The notes under the pieces were generated by a model that was given only the letters and a program-made list of their open reading frames with translations, ran no database searches and was not told the DNA's origin. A program made the position numbers and the translations under genes. A DNA stretch of 14,052 nt, taken from positions 1 to 14,052 of the forward strand of contig UPXY01000037.1 in the NCBI GenBank assembly GCA_900538305.1, in the 5' to 3' direction. This document shows, one piece after another, positions 1-7,726 of the stretch. The DNA comes from an uncultured Collinsella sp. (GTDB taxonomy: Bacteria; Actinomycetota; Coriobacteriia; Coriobacteriales; Coriobacteriaceae). Within the stretch, counting starts at the first letter, position 1. The number at the start of each line of letters is the position of its first letter.

Positions 1-82
1 CCATTGGCAATTACTCCATCGACCAGCCAATAACCCCCGTCCCCAGTGGCTGGCGCCCCAGAGCGACGTGCCAACGTTACAC

Positions 83-120
83 AAAAAGCGAGCCCCCGGC
101 GGGCGTGCCGAGGACTCGCT
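83..120 (-). terminator. Rho-independent terminator of fba
   Basis: On the minus strand, 27 nt after the fba stop codon, 120-107 pairs with 100-87. The outer stem is AGCGAG with CTCGCT, then TCCT with GGGG (two G-T wobbles), then CGGC with GCCG, giving about 14 pairs around a 6-nt loop. TTTTTG follows at once. This is a classical strong intrinsic terminator and it ends the minus-strand gene series. Confidence 0.85.
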
Positions 121-147
121 GCTTCATGCGATGGCGAATGCTGTGCG

Positions 148-1014
148 CTACGCCTTGTTCAAAGAACCGAATTGCTCCATGAGCTCCTTCGTGCGCTCGA
201 CGATCGCGTCGCGACCGGGCTTGAGCACCTTGCGCGGGTCGTATCCCTTGCCCTGCGTGTCCTTGCCGGCGGCGAAGTAATCGTGCACCGCTGCGGTAAA
301 GGCGAGCTGCAGGTCGGTGTTGACGTTGATCTTGGAGACACCCATGGAGATGGCCTTCTTGATCTGATCCTCGGGAATGCCGCTGCCGCCGTGGAGCACG
401 AGCGGCAGATCGCCGACCTCAGCCTTGATCTCGGAGAGGCGATCGAAGGAAAGACCAGCCCAGTCCTCGGGATACACGCCATGGATGTTGCCGATGCCGC
501 AAGCGAGGAAGTCGACGCCGAGGTCTGCGATCTGCTTGCACTCGGCGGGATCGGCGAGTTCGCCATTGGAGGTCACGCCGTCCTCGGTGCCGCCGATGCC
601 GCCGACCTCAGCCTCGATAGAGAGACCCTTGGCGTGGGCGACCTCGACGAGCTCCTTGGTGCGATCGAGGTTGATTTGGAACGTCTCCTCGTGGGAGCCG
701 TCGTACATGATGGAGCTGAAGCCCGCCTCGATGGCCTTGAAGCAGTCCTCATAGGTGCCGTGATCGAGGTGGAGCGCCACGGGAACGGTGATGCCCATGG
801 ACTCGACGCATGCCTTCACCATGTCGGCGCAGACCTTGAGGCCGCCCATCCACTTCGCAGCACCGGCGCTGCACTGGATGATGATCGGCGACTTGGCATC
901 TTCCGCCGCCTGCAGGACGGCGAGCGTCCACTCGAGGTTGTTCGTGTTGAACGCGCCGAGAGCGTAGTGCCCCGCCTCGGCCTTCTTGAGCATATCTGCA
1001 GCATTAACGAGCAT
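148..1014 (-). CDS. fba: Class II fructose-bisphosphate aldolase
   Basis: This 288-aa cytoplasmic enzyme splits fructose 1,6-bisphosphate into glyceraldehyde 3-phosphate and dihydroxyacetone phosphate in glycolysis, and runs the reverse reaction in gluconeogenesis. It is a zinc-dependent TIM barrel. Visible family motifs are HLDHG at residues 82-86 (catalytic Asp84 and zinc ligand His85), the acidic EAEVGG segment at 134-139, His178 in GNIHGVYP, HGGSG at 208-212 and NVNTD at 230-234, which bind zinc and phosphate. The length is normal for the family. The start ATG follows GGGAGG by six nucleotides. A 152-nt AT-richer gap separates it from the hydrolase gene upstream and a strong terminator follows, so it is probably a single-gene transcript. 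A related tagatose-bisphosphate aldolase is the main alternative; the overall sequence looks like the glycolytic enzyme. Confidence 0.95.
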   Translation of the reverse strand: MLVNAADMLKKAEAGHYALGAFNTNNLEWTLAVLQAAEDAKSPIIIQCSAGAAKWMGGLKVCADMVKACVESMGITVPVALHLDHGTYEDCFKAIEAGFSSIMYDGSHEETFQINLDRTKELVEVAHAKGLSIEAEVGGIGGTEDGVTSNGELADPAECKQIADLGVDFLACGIGNIHGVYPEDWAGLSFDRLSEIKAEVGDLPLVLHGGSGIPEDQIKKAISMGVSKINVNTDLQLAFTAAVHDYFAAGKDTQGKGYDPRKVLKPGRDAIVERTKELMEQFGSLNKA

Positions 1015-1166
1015 GTGAGCCTCCCAAGAATGGAATGGTCAAAACGTATCTAAGGATACCACGTACGGACACGCCGAAACATAACGACGTTGAATATCGT
1101 CGAGTTCGAAAGAAATCGTAGGAACGAATCCTTAAGTGAACCGATAATCTGAGTCCCGAGCTGAAA
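1015..1166 (-). promoter_or_regulatory. fba upstream region, probable promoter
   Basis: This gap is clearly richer in A and T than the flanking genes and must hold the fba leader with GGGAGG at 1021-1026. A possible -10 box TATCCT lies at 1058-1053, but I see no acceptable -35 box 16-18 nt upstream of it. A 5-bp inverted repeat (CGACG 1085-1089 with CGTCG 1098-1102, 8-nt loop) could be a weak operator. I see no clear terminator after the hydrolase gene, so read-through into fba is also possible. Confidence 0.3.
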
Positions 1167-1844
1167 TCATCGCCTCATGAACGGATTGGTCGCAAGCTCG
1201 CGGGCGATGGTGGTCGAAGGGCCGTGGCCAATGTAGCAACGGGTGCCCGGCGGAAGAAGTTCGGCGATCTTCGAAAGCGAAGCGAGGATCTCGCCCTCGC
1301 TGCCACCCTCGAGATCGGTGCGACCATGGCTTCCCGGGAAGAGCGTGTCGCCCACGAACGCAACGTCTCCGTCCTCCGTCGCCGCGAAGAGCACGATGCC
1401 GCCCGGCGTGTGTCCCGGTGTCTCGATGACCTGAAGCGACGCTTCTCCCACCTGAATGACGTCGCCCTCGTGCAGCAGCCGGTCGGGCGCTCCAGGGTCT
1501 TCAACCTCGATGCCCCACATCCGCCTTTGGTAGGCGATATTCGCCTCGATCGCAGGAGCGTCCGCTGCCGCGAGCGCGAAGGGGACATCGCCGCCGAGCG
1601 CGCGCTTCATGCCCGCGACGCCCCCCACGTGATCGGCATGCCCATGGGTGCAGACAATAGCTTTGACCTGCACTCCCGGATGCTGCTCGGCGAACACGCG
1701 CGCGAGCCGCCCCCCGTCCCATGCCGGATCGATCACGACCGCTTCGCCGTTCGAGATGAGGAAGTACACATTCGTCTCAAGCGGCCCTGTCACGACCGCC
1801 TCGACCCTTACATGCCCCTTCGGCTCCACATCAAGCTCCAACAC
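1167..1844 (-). CDS. Metallo-beta-lactamase-fold hydrolase (glyoxalase II-like)
   Basis: This is a cytoplasmic binuclear-metal hydrolase of about 225 aa. From the GTG start, the THGHADH motif is at 66-72, a further metal His is in TPGHTPG near 145, the bridging Asp is in VGDTLFPGSHGRTD near 166, and the last ligand is in YIGHG near 207. All expected ligands are present. The helical C-terminal glutathione-binding domain of true glyoxalase II is absent, so the substrate is unknown; small YcbL-type hydrolases are the closest style. Start choice: an in-frame TTG at 1850 directly touches the Shine-Dalgarno sequence AGAGAGG (1857-1851), while GTG at 1844 sits six nucleotides from it and is preferred. 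It lies downstream of rel, beyond a terminator-like hairpin, so it may have its own promoter, which I could not locate. Confidence 0.85.
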   Translation of the reverse strand: MLELDVEPKGHVRVEAVVTGPLETNVYFLISNGEAVVIDPAWDGGRLARVFAEQHPGVQVKAIVCTHGHADHVGGVAGMKRALGGDVPFALAAADAPAIEANIAYQRRMWGIEVEDPGAPDRLLHEGDVIQVGEASLQVIETPGHTPGGIVLFAATEDGDVAFVGDTLFPGSHGRTDLEGGSEGEILASLSKIAELLPPGTRCYIGHGPSTTIARELATNPFMRR

Positions 1845-1850
1845 CGTCAA

Positions 1851-1857
1851 CCTCTCT
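1851..1857 (-). promoter_or_regulatory. Ribosome binding site deciding the GTG start at 1844
   Basis: AGAGAGG lies six nucleotides before GTG (1844) and zero nucleotides before TTG (1850). The spacing favours GTG. Confidence 0.6.
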
Positions 1858-1885
1858 TTTTATCTACTTCAGGAGGCCTGTGCCA

Positions 1886-1921
1886 CCCCGCAGTCCGCTC
1901 GGAAAGCTTCACCGTGCGGGG
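1886..1921. repeat. Inverted repeat next to the long nested repeat
   Basis: CCCCGCA at 1886-1892 is a perfect inverted copy of TGCGGGG at 1915-1921, with a 22-nt loop. The right arm overlaps the first bases of the longer repeat at 1919-2014, so the two foldings compete. The loop carries further pieces complementary to the inside of the long element: GCAGTCC at 1890-1896 matches GGACTGC at 1979-1985, and 1895-1902 matches 1986-1993. Confidence 0.55.
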
Positions 1922-2014
1922 CGCCCAGCATTCCCTCCGCCGCGAGTTTCGCAGGAAAACGCCGCAGGCGTTTTCCGAGGACTGCCCGAGCGGCGGAGGG
2001 AATGCCGGGCGCCC
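1919..2014. repeat. 96-bp nested long inverted repeat between rel and the hydrolase gene
   Basis: The outer arms are 1919-1943 and 1990-2014: GGGCGCCC, one mismatched base, then the 16-base GCATTCCCTCCGCCGC, mirrored by its exact complement, the mismatched base and GGGCGCCC. That is 24 of 25 positions paired. A second perfect hairpin (10-bp stem, 3-nt loop) sits in the centre at 1954-1976. The element begins 14 nt after the rel stop codon. It could be an intergenic palindromic repeat, a small non-autonomous mobile element, or a folded 3' UTR. I see no clear target-site duplication in the flanks (ACCGTGCG on the left, TCGCCCAA on the right). Confidence 0.8.
1954..1976 (-). terminator. Terminator-like hairpin after rel, symmetric
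   Basis: GGAAAACGCC (1954-1963), loop GCA and GGCGTTTTCC (1967-1976) form a perfect 10-bp stem with an A-run on one flank and a T-run on the other, so it could end transcripts on either strand. In this all-minus region its likely job is to end the recJ-rel transcript, 52 nt after the rel stop codon. The T-run is only four long and lies inside the stem, so it may be partial. Confidence 0.55.
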
Positions 2015-2027
2015 TCGCCCAAAGCCG

Positions 2028-4373
2028 CTATCCAAGTGGCCTGCGCGTCGTGGCACCCTCCCCCGGCATGAGTCGTCGCGCATCGTACACGCTCTCCACG
2101 CGGCTGATCTGCGCGAGCAGGGGATCGAGCCCGCTCGCGTCCGAGATCTGCACGAGGAAACGCAACACCGCGCCTCCGTTACGGTCGGTCGAGGTCGAGG
2201 CCGAGAGAATGTTTGCCCCCGCATCGCCAATCGCGATCGTCACGTCTTTCAAGAGCCCCATACGGTCGAGACATTCGACCACGATCTCCACCTGGAAGAG
2301 CGCGTCCGCACCACGGTCCCATTCAACCTCGATCATGCGCTCGGAATGCTCCATAAGCCCCTTCACGTTAGGGCAGTTCGCCCGATGCACCGAGACCCCG
2401 CGGCCGCGCGTGATGAAGCCCACGATGTCGTCGCCAGCCACCGGGTTGCAGCAGTGAGCCAAGCGCACGAGCAGGTCGTTGCCCGCGTTGCCCTTCACGA
2501 TCACGCCGGAGTTGTCGTGACGCTGGCGGCGCGGCTTACGGTTCGAGCCGCGGAGCGCCCGTGCGAGCGCAGCGTCTTCTCCCGGTTTCGCCTCGGGCTT
2601 GGGGTCGAGGATCTGCTGCACGCGGTTTCCCACCATGCGGCAGGCGACCTTTCCCGCGCCGATCGCCGCGAAGAGATCCTCCACACGGATGTAGTTCAGC
2701 TGTTCGCATACCGTGGCAAGCGCGCGTGTCGTGCGCTGCGTCGAGATGCCGTAGCCACGCTTGCGCAGGTCCTTCGCGAGCGCTTCACGGCCGGCGGCGG
2801 CGTTGTCGTCTTTCGTCGCCGCGGCAAAATAACGCTTGATCTTCGATTTCGCCGAAGGCGTCCGCACGAGGGCAAGCCAGTCGCGCGAAGGCTTGGCGCT
2901 CTTGTTCGTGAGAATCTCCACCCGGTCGCCCATGGCGAGCTCGTGCGCGAGCGGCGTCTGCACGCCGTTCACGCGCGCGCCCACGCAATGGTTGCCCACC
3001 TCCGTATGAACTGCATACGCGAAATCGAGCGGCGTGGCGCCTGCCCGCAAACGCATGAGCTTGCCTTTCGGCGTGAAGACGAAAACCTCCTGATCATAGA
3101 GGTCGACCTTAAGTGAATCCAGGAACTCCTTGGGATCGTCGATCTCGTCGGAGGTCACCCAGTCGAGCGAGCGCTTGAGACGGTTGATCTGGTCATCGAG
3201 ACGCTGCGCCTCGCTTGTCTTCGCGGCGCTCGACCCACCGGACTTCTTATAAAGCCAGTGTGCCGCGATGCCGTATTCTGCCTGCTCGTGCATTTCATAC
3301 GTACGGATCTGGATCTCGAGCGGGCGCGCCGTGGGGCCGATGACCGTCGTGTGCAGCGACTGGTAGTCGTTGAGCTTCGGTGTGGCGATGTAGTCCTTGA
3401 AGCGGCCGGGCATAGGATGCCAGAGCGTGTGCACCGCGCCGAGGGCGGAATAGCAGTCCCCCACCGTCTGACAGATCACGCGAAGCGCCACAAGGTCGTA
3501 GATCTCGGAGAACTCCTTGCCCTTGCGCTTCATCTTCTGGTAGATGGACCAGTAGTGCTTCGAGCGGCCGTTCACCTGGAAATCCGTGAGCCCAGCGCGC
3601 TTGAGCTCGTCGGTGAGGGTCTTGATGCTCTCGGCGAGGTAGCGCTCGCGCACCTCGCGGCTCTCCGCCACCATGCGCGCGATGCGCTGGTAGGCTTCGG
3701 GCTCCAGATAGAAGAACGAAAGATCCTCGAGCTCCCATTTGATGGAGCTCATGCCCAGGCGGTCGGCGAGCGGCGCGTACACATCCATGGTCTCGCGCGC
3801 TTTGAACAGGCGTCGATCTTCGCGCAGCGCCGCGAGGGTGCGCATGTTGTGCAGGCGGTCGGCAAGCTTGACAATGATCACGCGGATGTCCTGCGACATG
3901 GCGAGAAACATCTTGCGCAGGTTCAGCGCCTGCTTCTCGTCGATGCTATCGACCTCGATGTTCGTAAGCTTCGTGACACCGTCCACCAGCACGGCGATCG
4001 TCTCGCCGAAAAGCTCGGTCACATCGGCGAGCGAGACCTCGGTGTCCTCGACGGTATCGTGAAGAAGCGCCGCGCACACCACATCGCAATCCATGTTGAG
4101 CTCTGCAAGGATGATGGCGACTTCGACAGGATGGTTGATGTAGGGCTCGCCGGAGCGGCGGCGCTGGGCGGAGTGCTTCTCCGCTGCGAAGCAGTACGCA
4201 TGCTCGACCGTAGCGCAGTCATCCGGACTCATGTACTTCGAGCACAGCTGCGCAAGGTTATCGTAGTCGTCCGCACAGATCTCGGGAGGCAAATCGTCCG
4301 CGCGCGTATAGTGCATCATCTGCGAAGACGACATAAGCGACGCGTCATGTGCGGCGCGCGTTGCAGCATCCAT
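2028..4373 (-). CDS. rel: Bifunctional (p)ppGpp synthetase/hydrolase (RelA/SpoT family)
   Basis: This 781-aa protein makes and degrades the stringent-response alarmone (p)ppGpp. The N-terminal HD hydrolase domain is intact: His81 in INHPVEVA, HDTVED at 105-110 and Asp172 in KLADRLHN. The synthetase domain (about 260-375) has GRSKHYWSIYQKM, RFKDYIA at 324-330 and the Gln/Glu-rich EIQIRT segment near 353-358. The RFKD form is typical of bifunctional enzymes; synthetase-only RelA usually has an acidic EFPD-like variant. A TGS domain follows at about 428-490, a linker, the cysteine motif HCCNPV at 640-645, and a C-terminal ACT domain at about 693-770. It should act on the ribosome during amino-acid starvation. 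The gene starts 8 nt after recJ and its binding site overlaps that stop codon, so translation is probably coupled. It is the only long RSH protein in the window. Confidence 0.96.
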   Translation of the reverse strand: MDAATRAAHDASLMSSSQMMHYTRADDLPPEICADDYDNLAQLCSKYMSPDDCATVEHAYCFAAEKHSAQRRRSGEPYINHPVEVAIILAELNMDCDVVCAALLHDTVEDTEVSLADVTELFGETIAVLVDGVTKLTNIEVDSIDEKQALNLRKMFLAMSQDIRVIIVKLADRLHNMRTLAALREDRRLFKARETMDVYAPLADRLGMSSIKWELEDLSFFYLEPEAYQRIARMVAESREVRERYLAESIKTLTDELKRAGLTDFQVNGRSKHYWSIYQKMKRKGKEFSEIYDLVALRVICQTVGDCYSALGAVHTLWHPMPGRFKDYIATPKLNDYQSLHTTVIGPTARPLEIQIRTYEMHEQAEYGIAAHWLYKKSGGSSAAKTSEAQRLDDQINRLKRSLDWVTSDEIDDPKEFLDSLKVDLYDQEVFVFTPKGKLMRLRAGATPLDFAYAVHTEVGNHCVGARVNGVQTPLAHELAMGDRVEILTNKSAKPSRDWLALVRTPSAKSKIKRYFAAATKDDNAAAGREALAKDLRKRGYGISTQRTTRALATVCEQLNYIRVEDLFAAIGAGKVACRMVGNRVQQILDPKPEAKPGEDAALARALRGSNRKPRRQRHDNSGVIVKGNAGNDLLVRLAHCCNPVAGDDIVGFITRGRGVSVHRANCPNVKGLMEHSERMIEVEWDRGADALFQVEIVVECLDRMGLLKDVTIAIGDAGANILSASTSTDRNGGAVLRFLVQISDASGLDPLLAQISRVESVYDARRLMPGEGATTRRPLG

Positions 4374-4377
4374 GGTA

Positions 4378-4383
4378 TCCCCT
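4378..4383 (-). promoter_or_regulatory. rel ribosome binding site overlapping the recJ stop codon
   Basis: The minus strand reads TAGGGGATACCATG. TAG (4384-4382) ends the RecJ-RecQ protein, AGGGGA is the Shine-Dalgarno sequence for rel, and ATG (4373) follows four nucleotides later. Ribosomes ending on recJ therefore stand on the rel binding site. Confidence 0.75.
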
Positions 4384-7300
4384 AACCCCGAGCCACAGCG
4401 TCCTGCGGCGTGATAGGACGGTTCACACGTGCAAGCATATCACGAGCAGGCGCATCGAGCGCCCAGCGGCAGAAGGCGTCGAAAGCCATGCGCGTGCGGA
4501 GCCCCTCCAGATAGCGGATGGATGCGGTGAGCTCCATGCGTCCGGGACTCTCGGCCATCTGGATGCGACGGCTACCGTCCACGCTGCTCACGCACGCAAA
4601 CCCGAGCTCCTCGAAGATCGCGATGCCGCACGCGACCATGCGCTCGTCCACCGGCGTGCGCGCGTCGATGGCGAGGCACATGCTCGCGATATCGCAATCG
4701 CTGGCAGTAAAGCTCTGCTCGCCTGTTTGCGAGAGATTCGAGCGCCACATGGTCTGAAGCGCGCGGTAAAGCGTGACGAGCTCATCGCGTTCGGGAGCGG
4801 CTGCGTTGAGCAGGCGCTCGTTGATGCGGGCATCGCGCGAGGAGTAGAGCAGGTGCACCGTCGCGGGCGCACCGTCGCGACCGGCGCGGCCGCTCATCTG
4901 GTTGAACTCCGTGGCGGAAAACGGCATGTGGTAGAGAACGACGTGACGGATGTCGGCGAGGTTCACGCCTTCGCCGAACGCCGAGGTCGAAACGATGCAG
5001 ACGAGCGACCCGGTGCGGAACGCCTCTTCCACCTGCGCGCGCAAGCTGCGCGAGAGGCCGGCATGATAAAAGGCGATGCTTTCGGCGAGCTCCGGCACGC
5101 GCTTGCGCAGCGTGCGCACGAGCACCGCGGCTTGGTCGCGCGAGTTGACGTACACGACGCACTTCTCGCCCGTCGCGACGATCGATACGAGGCGGTTCTC
5201 GCGACTCGCGAGGTCGCGGTCATCCTCGAGCTCGAGGTTCTCGCGCACCGTGGCGTCAACGACGACGCGCTCGATATCCAAAACATCGCAGATATCTCGC
5301 GCCGCGCTCTCATCCGCCGTCGCGGTGACGGCAAGCACGCACGGACGGCCGAGCTCCTCGAGCACGCGAGGCAGCTCGAGGTAGGCGCTCCGTTCGCCAG
5401 AGCGCGCCCGAGCGATATGATGTGCCTCGTCGATCACGACGAACCCTACGCGAGCCGCGCGCGCGAAGCGCGAGCTGTGGATGGCAAAGAACTCCGGCGT
5501 GGTGAGGACGATATCGAGCGTGCCGGCAGCGAGGGCGGAAAACGCGCGGTCGCGCGCAGGCGCGAGCGTCTCGCCCGTGAGCACCGCCGCCCGCACCCCG
5601 AGCGCGGCGCATGCAGATACCAGATGGAACGCCTGGTCTGCGACGAGCGCGCGCAGCGGGTAGACGAGGATGCTCACTCGATGGTTGAGCACGGCCTCGC
5701 GGATGGCGTGAATCTGGAAGATGAGCGACTTACCGCGCCCCGTGCCCATGACGGCGAGCGTGCTCTGTCCCTGCTCGAGGGCGGCGAGTGCCTCGCTCTG
5801 CGCGCGATGCGGCGACGCGGCGCCGATGAACGTGTGCAGAAGCGTGCGGGTGAGCTCATCGCAGGAAAGCTGCGAGAGGAGCGCGCGGCGATCTGAGGCG
5901 ACGGGCACAGCATCCTCTTCATGTGGCACCGAGCCAGAATAGCCCAAAGCTCCCGCAGGCAGCTCGGTTCCGGCCGCATCGGATGCGTCGGACATTTCTT
6001 TCGCCGCGGTATCGCGCCCTTCGTGCCGTAGGATGTCGCGCACCATGAGCTTCGGCTTGACCCTGCCCTGCCAATGTTCGGCAACCGCCTCGAATACAAG
6101 ATCGACCACCGAATCGCAGGCGCAAACCTCCTCGATATCGGGCACGCGGAACATGATGGCGGGAACACCCGACACACCGTCGGTCGCCGTGAAGCGCATA
6201 TGATCCGCCGTCTTGCCCACGCAGAACCGATCCGCCATCGTAACGCCCGTCGCCGCGAGAAGCGGCACCTTGTTGCCTTGGCCGAACGGCTCGAGCCGAG
6301 AGATCTCCTCGATGGTATCGATATCGAGCTCCGCGAGGTCGACCGTCGTGGCGATCTCGCCCGTATCGAGGAACGCCTCTTCCGGAAGCTCGGAGAGCGC
6401 GGCATCGAGGCGCGCACGAAGCTCGGGCAAGCGCTGTGCAGGGAGCGTGACACCCACCGCACCCGCATGTCCGCCAAAGCGCGTGAGCAGATCCGAGCAG
6501 CGCTCGACGGCGTCGAACAGGTTCACCGAACCCACGGAACGGCCGGAGCCGCGCGCCACGCCGTCTTCGATGGAAAAGAGCAGCGCCGGCACGTGGTAGC
6601 GGTTGACGAGGCGGCTTGCGACGATGCCCTTCACGCCCTCGTGCCAGCCCTCGCCGCCCACTACGATAACGCGACCGCCCGCATACGACTCCTCCACGCG
6701 GGCGATCGCATCCTCGGTGAGCGCGGCTTCGATCGCGCGACGCTCCTGGTTGACCTCCTCGAGGCGGGCGGCGAGGCGCGACGCCTCGATCGCATCGCGC
6801 TCGAGCAAGAGGTCGAGTGCGAGCGCGGGATCTGCCATGCGCCCGGCGGCGTTGAGCCGCGGGATGAGCGAGAAGGAGAGGGAATCGGCGGTGATGGTCT
6901 CGATGTCGACGCGGCTCACGCTGGCGAGCGCGATGAAGCCCGGACGCGCCGTGGCGCGCATCTGCGCGATGCCCTCGGCGACGAGCGCGCGGTTCTCAGG
7001 TGTGAGCAGCATCATATCCGAAACCGTGCCGAGCGCCGCGACCTCAAGGTAGCGCCGCCACAGATTCGGCCTGCCGAAGCGCGCGCCGAGCACCTGGACG
7101 AGCTTCAAAGCCACGCCGGCGCCGGCGAGCTCGCGTGAGGGCCCTTGCGCCTCGAGCTTGGGATCGGTGAGCGGGATGCCCTCAGGAACCGCGTCCGAGG
7201 GCTCGTGGTGGTCCGTCACGGCAAGGTCGATGCCGCGCTCACGCAGGTATGCCACCTCGCTCTTCGCCGCGATACCGTTATCGACCGTCACGATGAGCGA

Positions 7301-7726
7301 AGGCGCGCAGGCTGCGACCACTCGATCGAGTGCCGCTTCGGAAATGCCGTAGCCCTCGTCGAAGCGATGCGGGATGAACGGGTGCACCGTCGCGCCGAGC
7401 GCCCGGAGTCCTTCGGTGAGTAGGCAGGTCGACGTGATGCCGTCGACGTCGAAGTCACCGAAGACCGCGATGGATTCACCTGCGCGCACCGCGCGCTCAA
7501 CGCGATCTGCAACGTCTGCCATGCCGGGGATGATCAGCGGATCCGCCCAATCGCGCTCGAGCGAGGGCGTGAGAAAGCGCTCCGCCTCCTCGACCGAGGA
7601 GATGCCGTGCGCGACCATGATGCGCGCGACAAGCGGTGCGACCGCGAGCTCGCGCGAGAGCGTGGCGGCAAGCTCCGCATCTTGGTGCGCGAGCGCCCAG
7701 CGGTGGGTGGTCTTAAGCGATGCCAT
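4382..7726 (-). CDS. recJ: RecJ single-strand exonuclease fused to a RecQ-like DEAH helicase
   Basis: This 1114-aa protein is roughly twice the length of E. coli RecJ. Residues 1-570 are a complete RecJ core: DFDVDG at 91-96, VDNG at 148-151, DHHE at 172-175, Asp237 in GTVSDMM, LNAAGRM at 291-297, the DHHA1 segment with GSGRS at 393-397 and GGHAGAVG at 418-425, and an OB-like part to about 565. After an acidic linker (570-615) comes a helicase: GTGRGKS at 661-667 (Walker A), DEAH at 766-769, TAT at 801-803 and QMSGRAGRDG at 943-952, in RecQ-like order. RQC and HRDC domains are not visible. Residues 975-1095 resemble in style the C-terminal domain of Firmicutes RecJ (inference). In E. coli, RecQ unwinds and RecJ digests the 5' strand at gaps and stalled forks; here one chain would do both. 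SD sequence GGTGAT is modest. rel follows after 8 nt. Confidence 0.93.
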   Translation of the reverse strand: MASLKTTHRWALAHQDAELAATLSRELAVAPLVARIMVAHGISSVEEAERFLTPSLERDWADPLIIPGMADVADRVERAVRAGESIAVFGDFDVDGITSTCLLTEGLRALGATVHPFIPHRFDEGYGISEAALDRVVAACAPSLIVTVDNGIAAKSEVAYLRERGIDLAVTDHHEPSDAVPEGIPLTDPKLEAQGPSRELAGAGVALKLVQVLGARFGRPNLWRRYLEVAALGTVSDMMLLTPENRALVAEGIAQMRATARPGFIALASVSRVDIETITADSLSFSLIPRLNAAGRMADPALALDLLLERDAIEASRLAARLEEVNQERRAIEAALTEDAIARVEESYAGGRVIVVGGEGWHEGVKGIVASRLVNRYHVPALLFSIEDGVARGSGRSVGSVNLFDAVERCSDLLTRFGGHAGAVGVTLPAQRLPELRARLDAALSELPEEAFLDTGEIATTVDLAELDIDTIEEISRLEPFGQGNKVPLLAATGVTMADRFCVGKTADHMRFTATDGVSGVPAIMFRVPDIEEVCACDSVVDLVFEAVAEHWQGRVKPKLMVRDILRHEGRDTAAKEMSDASDAAGTELPAGALGYSGSVPHEEDAVPVASDRRALLSQLSCDELTRTLLHTFIGAASPHRAQSEALAALEQGQSTLAVMGTGRGKSLIFQIHAIREAVLNHRVSILVYPLRALVADQAFHLVSACAALGVRAAVLTGETLAPARDRAFSALAAGTLDIVLTTPEFFAIHSSRFARAARVGFVVIDEAHHIARARSGERSAYLELPRVLEELGRPCVLAVTATADESAARDICDVLDIERVVVDATVRENLELEDDRDLASRENRLVSIVATGEKCVVYVNSRDQAAVLVRTLRKRVPELAESIAFYHAGLSRSLRAQVEEAFRTGSLVCIVSTSAFGEGVNLADIRHVVLYHMPFSATEFNQMSGRAGRDGAPATVHLLYSSRDARINERLLNAAAPERDELVTLYRALQTMWRSNLSQTGEQSFTASDCDIASMCLAIDARTPVDERMVACGIAIFEELGFACVSSVDGSRRIQMAESPGRMELTASIRYLEGLRTRMAFDAFCRWALDAPARDMLARVNRPITPQDAVARG

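Noticed and set aside
46..1053. Long plus-strand open frame over fba
   Set aside because: It is antisense to a complete, motif-rich aldolase. Long opposite-strand frames are expected in GC-rich DNA, and its protein shows no recognisable family.
1224..3116. 630-codon plus-strand open frame across the hydrolase gene, the gap and rel
   Set aside because: It crosses two real genes and a structured gap on the other strand, is full of Arg and His typical of shadow frames, and shows no motif.
4349..5896. 515-codon plus-strand open frame over the RecQ-like half
   Set aside because: Shadow of the RecJ-RecQ gene; low-complexity composition and no domain.
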